Of a DNA stretch of 64,000 nucleotides, positions 35,919 to 48,213 are shown piece by piece. The translations under genes were made by a program, and so were the position numbers. A model generated the notes under the pieces. It was not told the origin of the DNA. It did no database searches and was given only the letters and a program-made list of their open reading frames with translations. Source of the stretch: Monilinia fructicola (lineage: Eukaryota > Ascomycota > Leotiomycetes > Helotiales > Sclerotiniaceae); assembly GCA_008692225.1 (NCBI GenBank), contig VICG01000002.1, forward strand, positions 946,001 through 1,010,000, written 5' to 3'. Positions within the stretch are counted from its first letter, which is position 1. Each line of letters starts with the position of its first letter.

Positions 35919-37995
35919 CGGTGATAAAGGGGTAGGTAGTATCTTTTCAAGCTATCATCGAAACCTGAGCTAGAAGAATACAGAAGAAAATGATTGCTAG
36001 TGCATCATTAGTGATTGCGCCTATAACGCTGGGGCTTTGCCTCTCAACTTTCTACCTCCCCTCCCAAATCCCTCTTTGGAATTCGAGAATAACAATGTCT
36101 TTTGGGAATTTCGCAAAATACTCAGGGTACTTTTTTTTTTAGAAATCATGTTGTGCTATCTACGTACATTGATGGACAAATACAAGTCATCACCTCTCGA
36201 AGCAAATGTTGTGTCAAAATTGGCAAACATTCCTTATGCTACCTACTCCGTACATGCAAACATGTGTATAGAGAAGGAAAAGAGCAGTGTGTTTTCGTTT
36301 TCTGTGTCTTGATTGTGGCTACAGCTTCAATCGTACGAATATTTCATGCCACTTTTGCGCAACCTTGAAAATTAACTTATTTTCACCTTCGCTTCAAATT
36401 CCATCATCACCACCGATAATGGTGGACTGTATGTCTTGACTTCTATGATTCTCAGAGGGATGCGATGAGTGTAATGCGATATTTGCTATGCCAGACCATG
36501 CACTTCTGTACATTGTTTATATCTTTACGTCAATTATGGCTGCCTGCGATAAAACCGGTTTAATATCGCCAGTCTGCTATTATTATCCAAAGTGTGCCGA
36601 AGTGTGCAACTTGAATCAGAGCTCTTGATTACGAATCATTTCATCAAGGTCTTGTGTAAGGAACATGGTTCTAAAGATCACGACCCAGCCCTGTGATACA
36701 AACTTGGGACTTCGAAGTGATGGAGTTGCCTGATAGCATCGACGTATCATGGAAATGTTTTGCACGAGTCTTTTCGTAATGTTATATCCGACAACCATTT
36801 GTCACTGTTGCAAAAATCCATCTTATTATTGGAAGTCTTCGACTACGAATACCAGAATCTACTTATGACATGAGTCTCTTATGTTACCATCCCCAGGTAA
36901 GTGGCATCTGTAAATTTTGAGCGTTCTTTAATGATACAGCACGGCTCGTCCTACAATCATTCTGAACCTCTTTTCGATCTGGAATCACCTTGATCCCCTT
37001 CCAGAGTTATTGAGTTCATGAGATGGGAAGTGGGAATGCCTAGATTACGGCGCCAACAATATCACGATTGGATCTACCCGACAAGAAGACCGGCTGAATT
37101 GATGGTGACAGCAGCCAATTGTTAGAGTGCTGATTGTTGTCATTACTTTCATACAGAATTTTGTGGCAGGAAACGTGGAATCAAAGAAGGGAAAGAAGCC
37201 AAGGCATTTGAGACCAATATCTTGAACCCTATACCAACTTAGACTCACTTCCATGGACTGAGGGTGACGAGTTGGTTCGATATTTTAATATATGTGAGGG
37301 AAGATAGCCATGAACCCAAACATGACGAAAGGGCATTATAATGATATGGTATGTCGAAATAAATTGGAAGAAATAGTTGGGAATCTTGAAAGACTGCAAG
37401 TTTTGAAGTGCCTGAGAAGAAACCAAAGAAATAGTAAATAGGAGGGTAATAATAATAATAAGAATTGGGTGTAGGCATATAGGTAACGCATCAGGGCATC
37501 GAATAGTACAAGACGTGTTGGAACAAAACTCATATAGGACTGAAAGATATCAGCTCAAATGATGTGATTATCCCCGGGGAGTCTAAGGAAGTTTATGCTG
37601 AGGTGATCAAAGTAATATCGCTCACCACAATTAGTCCTGCGATTTCTATTCATTAATTCTTGAGAGATTGAATCAACCAGTCGAGTCCTTCGTTTACGTT
37701 ACAACCTTCCTATTTCACACCATGAACATGGGGTTCAGCTCTCGCTTAGCAGAAGCTGTGAAGGATCACATGTAGTAGTGGACCCTGAACACTTGGCACG
37801 TCAGCCCACCTATTACACAAGCACCGGCAGTGAGTCTTACGGCAACGTGATTCACAGCCCTAAAAATCCATATGATCCCGTCGCCTTGAACGATAGCACA
37901 TCTCTTCTCACCAGCCGTCAAACATACCACAAGATCCCCCAAAACACGCCACCCCACCGCACCAGGGCCTCAACTCTCACGAGTCACGCACCAAA

Positions 37996-39193
37996 ATGCC
38001 CATCCAGCACCACCCCCTCCACCCCACCCTCACCCTCAACTCCCCCCACCCCCACCACCAAAACATCATCCTGACGCGTCCCCGCCCCTCGGACGCAGCA
38101 CCCACCATCCCCGCCTTCAACCAACCCGCCATCTACCTCCATCTCACGGGCCCGCCCTTCCCCTACACGCAGGAATCCTTCGACGCCTTCTTCCACGACG
38201 TCCTGGATCGGAAGGCCAAGATCGCCGCGGCGGAGCTGTGGGATGCGCGCGCGGCCGAGGAGCAGGGCGGCCCGCGGTCTTGGGTGGAGGCGCTGCCGTT
38301 TCCGAGCATCAGGGAGGTGGTGGGCGTGGGGGAGGCGAGGGAGGAGCTTTTCATCGGGCAGGTGGAGCTTAGGCGGAGGGGATATGTGACGGTTTTGGGG
38401 GCGGGGAGCGCGAGGGTTTGGTGAGGAGGAATGGGGAGAGGAGGACGGGGGATCCGGGCGTGGAGTGGGAGGTTGGTTGTATGTTCTTCCTTTTCCCTTC
38501 TTTTGTTTTTTTTTTCCTTTTCTTTCATTTCCTTTCCTTTCTCTTCTTTCTTCCTTCAGGTTGAAGCTGTGGGCTGTGGATCGTCTGTTGTGCTGTGTTG
38601 CATCGTGGACTCTGGAATCGTCTCCGTGGCGCTTAGTACATGATAGATTCCGCACGAAGCAATGGAAACCAAGACGAGCGATCCCACGATCGCGCATCCC
38701 CCAGCCCGCACTTCGACCAGCACCAACGCCCTCTCCTCCAAAGGAGAAGTCAAACGGGTTCCTCGCACACCTCCCATCCGCTTCCCCAACCCCTTAAATC
38801 CACATCCCCTCCCCATCCACAAAACTAACCTCCTGCCTCCTTCCCCAACCGTAGTCTGGCTCCTCCCCACGCACCACAACCGCGGCATCATGCCCGCCGT
38901 CCTGCAAACGCTGCTCTCCGACTTCGCCATCCCGTACATGAACGTGCACACGCTGATCGGCGAATATCTGGAGTACAACCTTGCGAGCAAGCGGGTTTTC
39001 GAGAAGTGCGGCTTTGGGTTTGAGGGGGTGGTGGAAGGGGTGGAGACGCTTGCGGCGGGGAAGCGGGCGCGCGCTGGCCGAGTTTCTGGCGCGGGAACAG
39101 GACAGGGGGAGGGATTGGGGGGGGAAGGCCACGCGCTGGCTGGAAGGGGGGAAGGTCGGCGTCGGGAGTTTGCGCTGGGTGAGAGCGGCGTGA
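37996..39193 (+). CDS. GNAT-family N-acetyltransferase in a GC-rich patch
   Basis: Resembles the RimJ/RimL-like GNAT subgroup, which transfers acetyl from acetyl-CoA to an amino group. Exon 1 starts at ATG 37996 and encodes NIILTRPRPSDAA, IYLHLTGPPFPYTQESFDAF and WVEALPFPSIREV. Near 38413 a frame slip leads into RRNGERRTGDPGVEWEV. After a long intron-like segment (about 38475-38853, T-rich, ending CCGTAG) the acetyl-CoA-binding core reads WLLPTHHNRGIMPAVLQTLL, then EYNLASKRVFEKCGFGFEG, characteristic of the family. Another slip near 39070 leads to a stop at 39193. The gene is far richer in G and C than its neighbours, also at third codon positions. The donor of the long intron is not clear. 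Confidence 0.7.
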
Positions 39194-40526
39194 GTCGTGG
39201 GGGTGGGGCTTGGGTGGGTAGTAGATCTGCGGGTGTGAATGCATGCGAGTGATTGGTCTGGCCGCGGATATGTATCCATACGTTTGGAAGATATCTATGA
39301 TTGGGTGAAGTAGCTGATCAATACATCTGTTGGAGATTTCCGTGAACTCATGAGCGATTTACATTTGGACGTTGTAGTTGTGTCTTTGCTTTGTCGTGAG
39401 CGACGAGGCTAGGAGAGGCGACGAGGTGATAGGATTGATTATACCATACCATACCATACCATACCATACCATACCATATTACATCACATTACATCACACC
39501 ACATGACACATGACACACGACACATGACACATGAACCCTCTAGCAAATCTCAAATCCCCAATCTCACATATCCATCATATATTATACATGCGCCACACTC
39601 TATGTTATGATACATCAGGATATTTCCTCAAGGAATTACTCGCAATCGTCTGTACATGAGTCGGGCGTGTAGGGAAGAAAGGAAAGGGAGGGGGGTCAAT
39701 AGAAAACGATCTCAGACATCATCAGCTCACCCAAGTATACACACGAAACTCACAGGAATCAACAGCCACGCGCGCCAACTGCGGAACGGGGGAGTGGAAT
39801 TGGGGACGTGAATTGCCTGCCTGTTCGATGCTGAGGATTATTTCATGGGGCATTGGATGGCTCGGGGTATTATCCGAGAGAATTTGCATTTTTGCTTGAT
39901 GCTGATACCTATGCCGTATCTAGCTAGGGGTGCGTATCAGAGAAAGGGGAATGGATTGTGGGGATGGGGGAATGGGGAATAGGATGTGCGGAAGATGATG
40001 CCTCGGAAGCCCTCGGAATACTACTTCATCGTGCTCATCGCAGTATCAAACACATAACTCCTTACCCGGTTTTAGCCGGAATACCACCTCGTATGTTATG
40101 GCCTCACTGAGTTTCCCGAGCCGCATATAAGCTGATGTGGGCTATACGAGGTCACATCAGGTCTCTCTTCAATGATTCAAGAATGAGAGAAGGCTGTTTG
40201 ACAAGGCTTGCATATGCTACAGAAATGCGGGGTAATGAATGTACGAGCTCGGGTTGATCACTATTGTTTGCATCGAACCTGCAGAAATCTGTTGAAAGGC
40301 TATTTATTCCAAGCATGTATCGCATAGGTTCAATAATTCTTTCTTGGCGACAGCTATTGATTGACGGTGAAGAAAAAACGGTTCCTGATATGGAGACGTC
40401 TGACATGATGTTGGTATATATGAAGTCTCGATTGATGATGACTGGAGATGAATAAAGGAGAAGCCCTCTATCCAGTCATTGAGTCTTAATAATTATTTCA
40501 CGTCGCGCTCAATCTCTCGAATCGGA
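39194..40526. other. Intergenic with (ATACC)n microsatellite
   Basis: A pentanucleotide repeat ATACC lies at 39441-39478, followed by ACATG/ACACG-type degenerate repeats to about 39535. Nothing else was recognised. Confidence 0.5.
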
Positions 40527-41811
40527 ATGGCTTCACCACTCTCCGCTCTTGGGATCTTCCTGCTTTTTGCAGATATCACACATGCTGCCTTCAAGCCTCC
40601 ATTTAACAATACACTCGAGCCGGGGGTGGCAACTGAATGCAAAACGTGCCCTTATGCACTTTGTACTAACAAGGAATACTACGACTATGATACCATCGTG
40701 TCACTCATATGTTGGACTACTGGCACTGTCATCGATGGTGATAGGTAAGATCCATCTCAAATTCCAAACGTCATATAAAATGCTGAAAGAAACAGTACAT
40801 GGTTGAGAACAAGTGATGACTGCTACTACGTAACTCAGTACGATCTCGCCGACTATGCAGGAGAGTGTAGGTTCACACACATTTCAAATCCGATTTTGAC
40901 TAATCGTCTGGCAAAACAGACGAAACCGACCTGAGCTTCTGTGGTCAAGATTCAACAATCGAACACATAACTTCCGCCCCTGCAACCACAAAATACAATA
41001 CAGAGTGTAACATCTGCGACGATAACTTCAGTTGCGAGACGATAAAGTATCTCAAATACGGAACTGACATCACAGTTACTTGCTGGACGGATCTCGGGAG
41101 TCTTGTAATCAACGATAGGTATAGGCCCCCCTTTTCATCCTCTCAAATCTCTTCTCCGTAGCATGAGTTTGCCATAGGCGAGTCCGTTGACGCAGAGAGA
41201 AATAGTACCTGGTTAAAAAACCACAGATAACTGCTATGTCGCACAGATCGGCCTCGAAGAGCCCGCGGATAAAACCGAGATAGATTACTGTGGCCCAGTC
41301 GGCTTTCTTCAAGTCAATTACACAGCACCCAGTTGGACGTTCCGCATCCCCACTCAATCCCGAAACTTCACATCGCTCCCTCGCCAAAAATTCACCTCCT
41401 TCATCCTCCAGTGGTGTTGATAAGCGCTATCTCCTCAATATAACAGTAGGCGAAGATCATGCTCGTTGCTACGAAACCCCGTCTTCGTCGAGTAGATTGG
41501 TCAAGAGGTATGAATGGGATCATGGTGTTTGGGTACAGTGTTTATGAGAATACTTTCACCAACCCTAATCCGAACGAGACGTACTGGTATTTGACAACGG
41601 ACTTTTGTTATGTGAGAGAGGTGGACTTTTGGGAAAGTTTGTTTGATCGTGAGTTTCTTCCTCTTTCTTTCTTTTTGGTGGAAGGTAGAATAGACAAGGA
41701 GCTTGAGAACAGATAGGAAGCTGATGCGTTGTAGAATATCGGTTCCCGAATTGTGCCTTGTTTGAAGGTGGAGGAGGAGGTGGAGAGAGTAATGGTGATG
41801 ATACGACTTGA
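40527..41811 (+). CDS. Secreted cysteine-containing protein with repeated TWLKT(S/T)D-CY modules
   Basis: The start ATG 40527 gives a signal peptide MASPLSALGIFLLFADITHA. The mature protein has at least two clear modules and a diverged third. Each has a CxxC-like segment (ECKTCPYALC, ECNICDDNFSC), then VSLICWTTGTVIDGDR or VTCWTDLGSLVINDR, an intron at the same codon, then STWLRTSDDCYYVTQ or STWLKTTDNCYVAQ. The third has YWYLTTDFCYV. Introns are at 40745-40795, 40867-40919, 41119-41205 and 41649-41734. The last exon ends in a Gly-rich tail before TGA 41809. Frame slips occur at A6 (41215-41220, five expected), near 41390 and near 41540. The modules look like SH3b-type extracellular domains; host interaction is speculation. 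The intron placement indicates that the gene grew by module duplication. Confidence 0.75.
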
Positions 41812-42512
41812 GATTTGTTGTCCTCTTGGTTGGTGATTGTGAATTCATAACAATTAGGAGCTGAAAATTATTTGAATGCTGATATGAGCTGTGTAAAGGA
41901 GCCTCGAGCATATCACTCTTAATGATTAAGCCAGCTTCAGATAATTACCGTCACGTTAAAGAGCTTGTCTATCATCTTTTCCTGTGACTTCATATCACCA
42001 TGATATTCAGCCAAAGAGAAATCATTACTAATCATCATGGACATTTACAACTTGGAAACAACTGTAGGTCTAGAGTACTTAGTCTGGTTTCATATTCCCT
42101 AATATCCCACCGACTAAATTGTATCTTGTACCTTCTTGGTGAATGGTGATCAGTGCTACGTGCGCAATCACACCGCCACAACGTTATTCTGTGCAGGTTT
42201 GGATGGTGAAAATATTGTATTCTAGAAAAGGGAGAGTCAGCTTGATATCAGATGTCTAGATTAAAAAAAAATTGAAAGCGATAGCTTTAGAAATCAATAT
42301 ATTGAACAGCTTGATGCTTGATGTTATGGGTTGATGGCATCACGCAGTCCCACGAACGCGTTCACATCTCCAAAGTTGACCAAATCCGAACGACTTTAAC
42401 TTGATACAGGTGCCAATAAGCCAGCCTTCCCTCAGTTAACAAGTTGAGCAAACTCAAAAGGGCATCATGGGAGTACCCCGACCCCAAGGCCCCGGTACTC
42501 GCAACCTCTATA
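41812..42512. other. Intergenic between convergent genes
   Basis: No coding motif was recognised between the secreted-protein gene and the 3' end of the P450 gene. Confidence 0.4.
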
Positions 42513-44561
42513 TCATGCAGGGATTCTATTTTCCAGCTTTATCTTCACACCTTTCACACTAGGCGTCACATAAGCTTTCCGGATTCCATCATCTACAAGC
42601 TCTACGTCGAATCTTCGAAAAAACTACACATAGAATGTGGTTAGCAGATTGGTGCATCCTCCCTGGTACCGCCGCCTCTCCTCGCTTACCTCAAAAACCA
42701 CTTGCCTTAATAGCCATCAGCTCCTATCCTTGGCCATGCACCTCCTCCGCCCATATCCGAACCCGAGCTCCCTCTTTTCGATTGCTCATGACCACTCTCC
42801 ATACTCTGCATCATCATTCTCAAGATACCTCTGGTCGAAACACATCCGCATCACAGCCAACTGTCTTTTGGCCCCGGTTGATGGATTAACATCGCAAGCG
42901 AGTTCCACGCTAGCAGGGACAACATACCCGAGGATCTCTAAATATTTTGAGCGGGAGGGGAACCGGGGAAGATGTGAGCAAATAGCGGGGTCGTAACGGA
43001 GGTTTTCGCGGATGGTTGCTTGGAGGGAAGGAAGGGTCAGGGCGTGTTTCGAGGATATGATGTCGGTGGTAACAGGCGTCCCAGAGATTTCACTCCAAAG
43101 TCGGCATTTAACAGATCGATGTGAAGCCACGTGAGTAATGACCGAGCGTAGAGTGTGGCCTAGAGTTTCGTAGCCGGCAAGACTACAACAGGGATTAGCT
43201 GGTTGGGTGGTGCATCTTTCGTGTATGTTCGAGGGATAGTTACAGGAAAAACAAAACGTCTTCTTTGATTTTTTCGGGGGTCGTATTAGTGCCATCGGGA
43301 TTCTTGGCCTCGTGTATGAAGCTTGAGATGTCAGCACGGTATCTCCTCAGGAATCTTGAATGGTTACTAACTAACTAGTCTAATCCATCACCTGTGGGCT
43401 TTTTTTGCTTTCCCCTCATTAATCCTCTGATTTATCAACACTTCTCGCATCTACCGGCCCAAGAAGTCAATTCATAGCTAATTGGTAGGTATATATTGGG
43501 GTAATATTACTCACATTGATAACTTCTCCAATAGGGGAGCCATCGTTTGGCCGTGGAGCAAGATACCTTTTACCCAACCGACTTGAAAATATTTGTTTTT
43601 TTAACCAAGGAAGTCTAGCCAACGAGTGTATAACGTTGCCTCCCGTCTGAGCTGCTGCAATCAGAGAGTGAAGATCCGATCCCGAGCTGGTGAGTCCAAA
43701 AGGCTGGCCGAAAAATCTCATCGAATTTATGTCGTGGAAGAGATAACTGTGAAATGCAGTCAATGACCAACTGTTGTTCGAAGAAGTCAGACGTAACTTA
43801 CTACGTCTAATGTGAAAAGTCGAAAGCTTTCCCACCCTCACCTGGACTACGCGCGAAATCTCTCTCTAACTTACGTAGCCACGCTTCAATCAGATTATCA
43901 ACTTTCTCTTCGTCATTTGCAATGGCACTCAAACTGAACTATCATTTGTCAGTTTCCAACGTGCTTTGTGTCAACCTGTTTCAATCGGGGTACAACCAAC
44001 CGGCCAAAAAAATTCGCTTCCTCCTATTCCTATGGTCTTCCCAGTTCTGAGCTTCAACCAGCCCCTCGACACCACTGGTTGACATATTATAATGGGGTGT
44101 TTTGTCCGCCTTGTGATTGTATATAAGTGGAAGGTAAGAAGGATCATTGACAAGCAACAGACTGGACTGCCAGCGTATGATTGGACCTTTTAGAAGATAG
44201 CTCCAGTCAGTCTTACTGTTCTCTCTATGCATTTAATGCAAACATCTCTGTTTTCCGAGCACATTTCGTCTATTTATTTACTGGAAAACCCACGATGGAG
44301 GGTTTCGCACCGTATTTTTCATGCGCGGCTTGGATCATTTCGGACTCTACCGCTCCAGATTGCCCAAAAAGAATACTACCGTGTGTATGTGGCTAGTGGA
44401 GGCCCGGGAATTTTGGACGAGGTACCCAGCATATATCTTGCAAGAGAAAACATCAAGAGGAGGAAAGATACTGCAACGGTGTATGCAGGGAGGATATGGG
44501 GTTTTGCCCAACATAGATGATCCAAAACCCCAGAAAGGATGTTTGGTGGGAAGGAGGACAT
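42513..44561 (-). pseudogene. Cytochrome P450 (microsomal, pisatin-demethylase-like), decayed
   Basis: P450s are ER-anchored haem monooxygenases. From a probable ATG at 44561 the N-terminus has a membrane helix (AYTVAVSFLLLMFSLARYML) and the proline hinge KIPGPPLA. Then come VRWQ-type TDWSYLLKGPIIRWQSSLLL with NHKADKTPHYN, EEKVDNLIEAWLRKLERDF, DSMRFFGQPFG-type SMRFFGQPFGL with GSDLHSLIAAAQTGG, and LARLPWLKK. Next are an I-helix-like AGYETLGHTLRS, LPSLQATIRENLR (ExxR), EILGYVVPAS, RYLEND, the haem loop GFGYGRRRCMAK with its Cys, and FRRFDVELVDDG, ending with TGA at 42513. All landmarks are in order, so the gene was once complete (about 510 aa), but stops and frame changes occur throughout. It lies at the left edge of the putative metabolite cluster. 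Confidence 0.78.
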
Positions 44562-45509
44562 CTTAGTTCGTTTGAGCAGCAAATGTGTATGGATTTCTAG
44601 GCTAATGCCAGGAAGGATATCTGGACTAAAAGTACCTCTTCATACAGAAGCAAGCTTTTCTGATATATTCTGCCCGAACTTATTATTCCAATAGACAAGA
44701 TTGAGTCCCCTGATGGTTTTCTCATGAAAATTACCGGGGCTACTCTTGATCAAGTGTTGCTGACCGAAGTGCATGCAGAAACCCCTCGCCTCTTCACTAG
44801 CGACTAGCCCAATTTATATTACGTAGCTTCTGCAGCCGCTCCTCAAATGCAGTGTGTTGCGTCTGCATATTATCTGTTTGTATTTTGATCTTGGAGTCCT
44901 AATATGTCTCTCGACTAACTCTTTTATTTTAACTATTTGGGTACGATTGGACCGTACAACTTCTTAGGGGTTGAGCACCACTAAACTATATCTAGGAGGA
45001 TTGCCCTATCTTTCACTGCCATGGTGGTTCCTGGTGCTCCCTTGTGGGAAGTGGATATCTCGAGGCTTGGGTGTCTTTATTGGGCGGTGGATTGGAGGAA
45101 TTTTGGGATATCAACCTTACCATAGGGAGATACGTGACATATTCCCACCATTGAAACTTTCTGCCTTGTTCTTTTTTGGTGTACTGCAGCTACTGTCTTT
45201 TCTTTGTTTCCACAGTACAGGATCTGGCGAAATTTCTCCTTGGCAGTTGGGATACCTGAAGCGAAGCAGTTGCTGACCGAACAATGCTCTAGTGGACGAA
45301 CGATTGGGAGGAAGCATGTGATAAGATGGAAAAGTCTTTCTTCCAGAGAAAATTTGCAGTACGAAAACAAAATTAATGTGCATAATTTGTATCCAAGTAC
45401 TCCATCTCAATATATCAGGCTCATCAAAGGAGTTTGAACCCATATGATGTTGCACGCCAATCCCAGCTACAACTACCATTTAGCCATCTTCTTTGCCGAA
45501 CAATAGGGT
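44562..45509. other. Fragmentary ORFs, unrecognised
   Basis: Plus-strand frames between about 44970 and 45440 contain protein-like stretches (GCLYWAVDWRNFGIS, FPQYRIWRNFSLAVGIPEA) interrupted by stops. They may be the remains of another cluster gene, but I cannot assign a family. Confidence 0.25.
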
Positions 45510-46675
45510 CTACATACCGCGGTAGAGTACTCAGAATCTGCCCGTTTGAAAATCGTACCAGCTCTGAATAGTCGTGGTATCAAAGGTTGTGGGAATGTTA
45601 TGAAAGGGAGAGAATGCATCTGGAGACTCGATAGGCTCCAAGTAAACAATGTTTATAATAGTACCCACAGTATCATTTGTGATTGCTGATTGTATCATAA
45701 TGTTCGAGTGAGAGTCCTCTTGGTAATTATCTTGGTATTCGCCAAGAGCATCCAGCAGAGCTGGAAGCTAGTTATTGCTGTAGCCTTTGATGCCACCCCA
45801 TACATGTGGTAAAGGGTACGCATTCAGAGTAAAACAAGTCACGATACCTATACACTGCTGCTCAATAGATGTGTAGTCCCGCTTGAGCTAATGATACATA
45901 CCGAAGATGTTAGCCCCACCTTTGAGAGCCCAATGCAATTCGCTATTCTCTGACGCACTCGCCGTCACGATGCTCCCATTCCCAAGGACAACCTGAAAGC
46001 TGACCACATTAGCACATGCTAGGCCATATTTATCAGACAGGTATGACAGTCCTCCTGAGTATAGAAAACTATCAGTGAAGGCCGCTCCAAGTATGATAAA
46101 AATATGACGTACCACCGAGAATGAGTCCCCCAACACCGACATCCGTAACCCGTCCCCCAACCACGGTGACTTTGAAAGCCTCCAGAGTTTTGTAAACAGC
46201 TCCCCAAGTCAGCCCGGGACCTATGACTGCTAGGTTCGTAGTAGCGTCGTAAGAGACCTCATTGAAAAGGGACATGTCTATGAGAACCCCATCTCTTATG
46301 TTTGCCGCCTTAGGGGCCGGTGAGCGACCGCCACTGCGGACTGCAAACTGGACATCAACCGAAGCCAGTGCCTTTACAATTACAGCAAGCTCATGGGGGG
46401 TAGTTGGTGTAACAATACATATTGGTGTATTCCTAGCTGCTGCAAACCTACCGAAGAAAGTGTTAGTCCATGTCAAACCGCGTGTGAAAAGTACCATACC
46501 AATTATTATTCGCTAACACATAATATTGGGACCCGTTGGAAGAAAGGTACGTTTCACCATGGCAACTTTGCGAGAGGCGTTCACAAAAGTTGTATACAGG
46601 GCTAGCCAAGGATTGGACCCATGGCAAAAATGCCACGGAGGTAATAAGACGAGAACATTCTGATTTCATCGGCAT
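45510..46675 (-). pseudogene. FAD-linked oxidoreductase (berberine-bridge type), truncated
   Basis: The FAD_binding_4 (PCMH) fold is clear: VDVQFAVRSGGRSPAP, GVLIDMSLFNEVSYD, GPGLTWGAVYKTLE, VTVVGGRVTDVGVGGLILGG, GLSYLSDKYGLACANVVSF with VVLGNGSIVTASASENSELHWALKGGANIFG, then introns and VTCFTLNAYPLPHVWGGI. The start ATG 46675 precedes a short N-terminal region. Two in-frame stops lie in conserved sequence (TAG at 45768-45770, TGA at 45531-45533), and the C-terminal third of the family, including the berberine/BBE tail, is missing. Intact homologues are usually secreted flavo-oxidases acting in secondary metabolism. It is a paralogue of the gene at 52790. Confidence 0.72.
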
Positions 46676-48213
46676 GATTTCGCCAGTACGAATTTCTATG
46701 GGTGCAAAATGTGGGCGGATTGGAAGGTGGCAGGCTCACTTATATATACATCTACAGAGTGACCAGCTTATGCTTTTGGTGGCATCGCTTCTTCCTCGAC
46801 GATTCGTGTGTAGTACCATTGTAACTAGCCATCATTCCTTCAGAAAAACAAAGAGACTATCTGGAGTACCATACGAGCAACCATTCCGTGTCATCCACCC
46901 GAATTCCCAGAACATAGAATTAAGAAATCCATCAAGAGTCTGACAGTCCGATTTCGAAATATGATAGTGCCAGGTATTGTACAGATTGATCGAACAACGT
47001 GATGGGAAATACTACTCGGTAAAGGACTTATGCCGAATCAATTGCATAAGCTATTACCCTGCTACTCTGCTGGATTAGATGCCTCTGTCTTGCAGTATAT
47101 GAAGATAGATTAGAAGGAGCTTTTGAGCTAAACCAGTGACTCAAGGTGATATCGGGCATCTTGAGAATCGAATTCCCATTGGAAATATTGATATTCCATT
47201 ACCCAGAAAACAAGGACTACCCTTATATCTCACACACCAAAAAAACAAAGCGCTAGAAAAATTAGATAATTGGAAGCGCAAAACCAGCCCTAACCCCATT
47301 AAGTATGATTCTGCTCGTAGCCCTATCAACCCCTAATATACTACTAGGCTTGATGAAGATCAAGTTGAACCACTAACCTTACACCGGAAATAACATGTAG
47401 ATGAAATAAGAATAGTATTTCTGGGGTAATCACTACCCTAGATATGCACTGATAGGCCATTGATGCATCTTTTCCAAACTCGTATTAAGAGTGTGGTGGT
47501 GCTGGCAGCCTAGAATATAACTCCAATAAAAATTAAGAGACATATTTCGAATGGCCGTATATCTATCTAATTGTCACAATCGGAAATCAGCGCGAAGGAT
47601 GGTTTTCAAGCAAGCTGCCCTCACCCCACGCTGTTCATGATTGACAATAAATCATGCGAATATAATTAGTGGACTCACACAGGCGTTGAAGTAGTCTGAT
47701 ACCGTACAAGCGAGATTTGTCTACTTCGACAGGCTGTTTGCAAACGCGGACCCCTGAGCACGTCCTGGTGGTCCCTAATGTACTATTCCAATCAAAATAC
47801 CCTAGCCTCCTCGCACTCCGTACTTTTCTGCCTCCACAAACCAATTCGTATTCAAAAGCTTCTTCCTATTACAATAGTTAGCTGGATATCTTCGGCATCG
47901 CATGGCTTTCGTTTTAGAACCAAAAATGTGGCACAGCTACGGCACAGATGGACTAAATTCCAGATAGCTACAGAGTGCGACCATTACAACAGGAGATTAC
48001 AATGCTGATTTCATGTACTGGAACTGTGTCGGGCAGTAAATATGAGCTGACCTTTTGCACCGAGCCGAATCTGACCAAGGCGCTTAAAGTCTAATCAGCA
48101 GTTTTCGGCAGTTGTCAATCGCCGCTCACTCCGCCAATATGTAGATACAGCAAGCAATTGTAATGGTATTGAAGTCATCTACTTTCATACTTTCATCGGC
48201 AATCTTCGACATC
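46676..48213. other. Intergenic, nothing recognised
   Basis: The stretch separates the divergent FAD oxidase and SDR genes. ORFs at 47136-47336 and 47778-48008 show no family motif. Confidence 0.35.

Larger units (their letters stand above)
34908..37995. other. Gene-free interval rich in short tandem repeats
   Basis: It contains TTTCA repeats (35078-35100), a 7-bp repeat, an 8-bp repeat and, to the right, unremarkable AT-rich DNA. ORFs at 36037-36368, 36616-36798 and 37045-37533 show no recognisable family. Confidence 0.4.

Noticed and set aside
37984..38697. 237-aa minus-strand ORF over the acetyltransferase gene
   Set aside because: High GC keeps antisense frames open; the plus strand carries recognisable GNAT motifs while this one is Arg/Pro/Gly low-complexity.
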